A stretch of 64,000 nucleotides of DNA from Gammaproteobacteria bacterium (GTDB lineage: Bacteria; Pseudomonadota; Gammaproteobacteria; Ga0077536): the NCBI GenBank assembly GCA_021773835.1, contig JAJFJQ010000059.1, forward strand, positions 62,001 to 126,000. The letters run 5' to 3'. Numbering within the stretch: the first letter of the stretch is position 1; each line of letters begins with the position of its first letter. The position numbers were made by a program, and so were the translations under genes. Under the pieces are notes generated by a model. The model saw only the letters and a program-made list of their open reading frames with translations, was not told the DNA's origin and did not search any database. This document shows positions 62,540-64,000 of this stretch, piece after piece.

Positions 62540-63943
62540 TCATGCGTGTGCGGTTCGGTCTCTCAGGCTGAAGTAGACAATGACCGCGACCGCCAAGCCT
62601 ATTAAAACCGTCGGTACGAGGATGGAATGGCCAGAATCAGCGGTGGACTCTACATGCAATATACCCGCAATAGCCGCTGACAGATAAGACGCCAGCGTAC
62701 CGCAAATCATTGCGCGAATGCCCAGCCGCGCAAGGTCGTGCTTGCGATCGGGAGCCATACCGCCGACGCCCCCGATCAGAATGGCAACCGATCCAAAGTT
62801 AGCAAATCCGCACAGCGCAAATGTTGCAATCAAAATCGATTTAGCCTGCAGCGTACCGCTATCTATCATCGGCGCCAACTGGCTGTAAGCGACAAACTCA
62901 TTGACCACCAACTTGGTGCCCATAAGACCACCGATGGTAGCGGCGTCTTGGAGCGGCACACCCATGATTGCAGCCGGATAGTAGAACACCGCACCTAAAA
63001 CGCCACCGAGGCTCAAATTGTTTAGATCCATGTTCAGTACCACCGCGGAATCTGCTGCATCGTAGAACATGCCGGCAAGCAACAGGCCCAGCTTGCCGAT
63101 GCCGAAGTCAAGAAACGCGACTAAGGCAAGCACTGCGATGAGGACCGCGGTAGCCGCAACGCCAACCTTCATCCCATCTATTGCACCGGTCGATATTGCG
63201 TCGAGTACGTTGACCGATTGTTTCTCTATGTTGAGTTTGATACCACCAATGGTTGTCGACTCTTCGACTTCGGGGTACATGATTTTTGATATCACCAAGG
63301 CGCCGGGTATCGCCATCACGCTAGCCGCCATCATAAATTCCGCCGCGATGCCCATTTGGATGTACACCGCCATGATGCCGCCAGAGATACACGCCATCGA
63401 ACCAGCCAATATCGCCACGAGCTCCGATTGCGTCGCTCGAGAGAGAAATGGTTTTATCAGCAATTGTGCTTCAAGCATGCCGACCAAGACACTCGCCGCA
63501 TTGGATGTCGCCTCCGAACCGCTCGCCCCCATGATGCGGTAGATCACCATCGCGATAAACTGCACCACTCGCTGCATTAAACCAACGTGGTAGGCGACAG
63601 CGGATAAAGATGAGACAAAAATCAAGGTTGGAATAAGTTTGAAGACAAAAATGAAACCACCGGCCGGCCCGAACAAGGCGACCATTTTTTCCGAGTCATT
63701 CAAGGGCCCAAGGACAAAGCTCGCGCCGTGATTGGCAAAACTCAGCAACCGCTCAACGCCTTGTCCGAGCACTTCGAATAAGGCCTGCCCCCATGGGGTT
63801 TGCAAGATAAAGACTGCGAAAATTATCTGCAGACTTAGCCCGCAGATGACCAAGCGCCAATTAATCGCCTTGCGATCATTCGACATTGCGTAGACCGCAG
63901 CAAAAATTACTGCAATGCCTATCAATCCGATGAACTGATCCAT
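62540..63943 (-). CDS. Concentrative nucleoside transporter (NupC family)
   Basis: A 467-residue inner-membrane protein with about 10-12 hydrophobic helices. It has the CNT layout: an N-terminal helix pair, a gate domain with GLMGTKLVVNEFVAYSQLAPM and GFANFGSVAILIGGVGGMAP near the C-terminus. These transporters import nucleosides with Na+ or H+. It is monocistronic with GGGGA before the ATG, convergent with the GFA gene. Confidence 0.92.
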   Translation of the reverse strand: MDQFIGLIGIAVIFAAVYAMSNDRKAINWRLVICGLSLQIIFAVFILQTPWGQALFEVLGQGVERLLSFANHGASFVLGPLNDSEKMVALFGPAGGFIFVFKLIPTLIFVSSLSAVAYHVGLMQRVVQFIAMVIYRIMGASGSEATSNAASVLVGMLEAQLLIKPFLSRATQSELVAILAGSMACISGGIMAVYIQMGIAAEFMMAASVMAIPGALVISKIMYPEVEESTTIGGIKLNIEKQSVNVLDAISTGAIDGMKVGVAATAVLIAVLALVAFLDFGIGKLGLLLAGMFYDAADSAVVLNMDLNNLSLGGVLGAVFYYPAAIMGVPLQDAATIGGLMGTKLVVNEFVAYSQLAPMIDSGTLQAKSILIATFALCGFANFGSVAILIGGVGGMAPDRKHDLARLGIRAMICGTLASYLSAAIAGILHVESTADSGHSILVPTVLIGLAVAVIVYFSLRDRTAHA

Positions 63944-64000
63944 GAATTACATCCCCAATCACTGCATTGAGATCGCTATTAGCTGCAGCTTTTGTAGTCC

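Noticed and set aside
1-64000. tRNA, rRNA, CRISPR or transposase genes
   Set aside because: I looked for T-loop-like GGTTCGAAT strings, regular repeat-spacer patterns and transposase motifs on both strands and saw none, though reading by eye can miss tRNAs.

Overview
The window is a 64-kb chromosomal stretch from a proteobacterium. About 55 convincing genes lie on both strands in short operons. The two DEAD-box helicases (one with a C-terminal DbpA-type RNA-binding domain), the 7TMR-DISM diguanylate cyclase, the YfcG-like glutathione transferase and the SugE/Gdx exporter favour Gammaproteobacteria. The multi-GAF kinase and several catabolic families are equally common in Alphaproteobacteria, so the class is a guess. 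I saw no rRNA, tRNA, CRISPR array, transposase, integrase or phage gene.

Layout. 19-4596: a thiolase-fold protein, a DUF35 zinc-ribbon protein, two half-size MaoC proteins, a D-2-hydroxyacid dehydrogenase and a PNPOx-like protein; the first four look like a CoA-linked hydratase/aldolase module. 4691-5800: guanidinium-type SMR exporter with a Nu-class GST. 5801-6306: degenerate 21-bp repeats. 6307-7911: Baeyer-Villiger monooxygenase. 7938-14313: signalling operon of a giant hybrid-free kinase with eight tandem GAF domains, a stand-alone receiver and a receiver-cyclase, all overlapping by 4 bp. 14537-17053: EamA transporter, GFA protein, luciferase-like monooxygenase. 17207-19956: a GbsR/MarR-type regulator followed by DUF4166, TIGR01777 and DCC genes, with a matching pair of palindromes before the regulator and before the DUF4166 gene. 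20064-25265: MBL hydrolase, RraA-like, DUF1330, small CxxC protein, an SDR lacking two catalytic residues, DeaD-like helicase.

25507-34963: outer-membrane-barrel-like protein, E1 alpha/beta dehydrogenase pair without E2/E3, SDR plus histidinol-dehydrogenase-family enzyme (probably a catabolic HpsN-type dehydrogenase), DUF1329 protein, amidohydrolase, FmdB-like zinc ribbon, Ada-AlkA fusion. 34950-38919: diguanylate cyclase and RhlE helicase separated by a 784-bp intergenic region containing a strong hairpin. 38930-45761: flavin hydroxylase, VOC protein, fumarylacetoacetase-family hydrolase, LLM monooxygenase, amidase and alpha/beta hydrolase, resembling a ring-cleavage pathway. 45815-50602: ArgC and two flavin monooxygenases, one fused to a cytochrome b5 domain. 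50692-58195: secreted esterase-like protein, dimethylglycine/sarcosine-dehydrogenase-like flavoenzyme divergent from hydantoinase A and B genes. 58312-63943: another flavin hydroxylase, dispersed palindromic repeats, phytanoyl-CoA-dioxygenase-family protein, GST, GFA protein, nucleoside transporter.

Taken together the region is an accessory catabolic neighbourhood: seven probable flavin monooxygenases, two GSTs, several hydrolases and CoA enzymes point to use of diverse ring, N-methyl and amide compounds, mixed with signalling, RNA helicase and repair genes. The best leads are the cytochrome b5-fused monooxygenase, the regulator/DUF4166/TIGR01777/DCC operon with its palindrome pair, the Cys-less thiolase module, the broken-triad SDR and the repeat family shared between two distant loci. 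All functions are inferred from reading sequence, with no database search.
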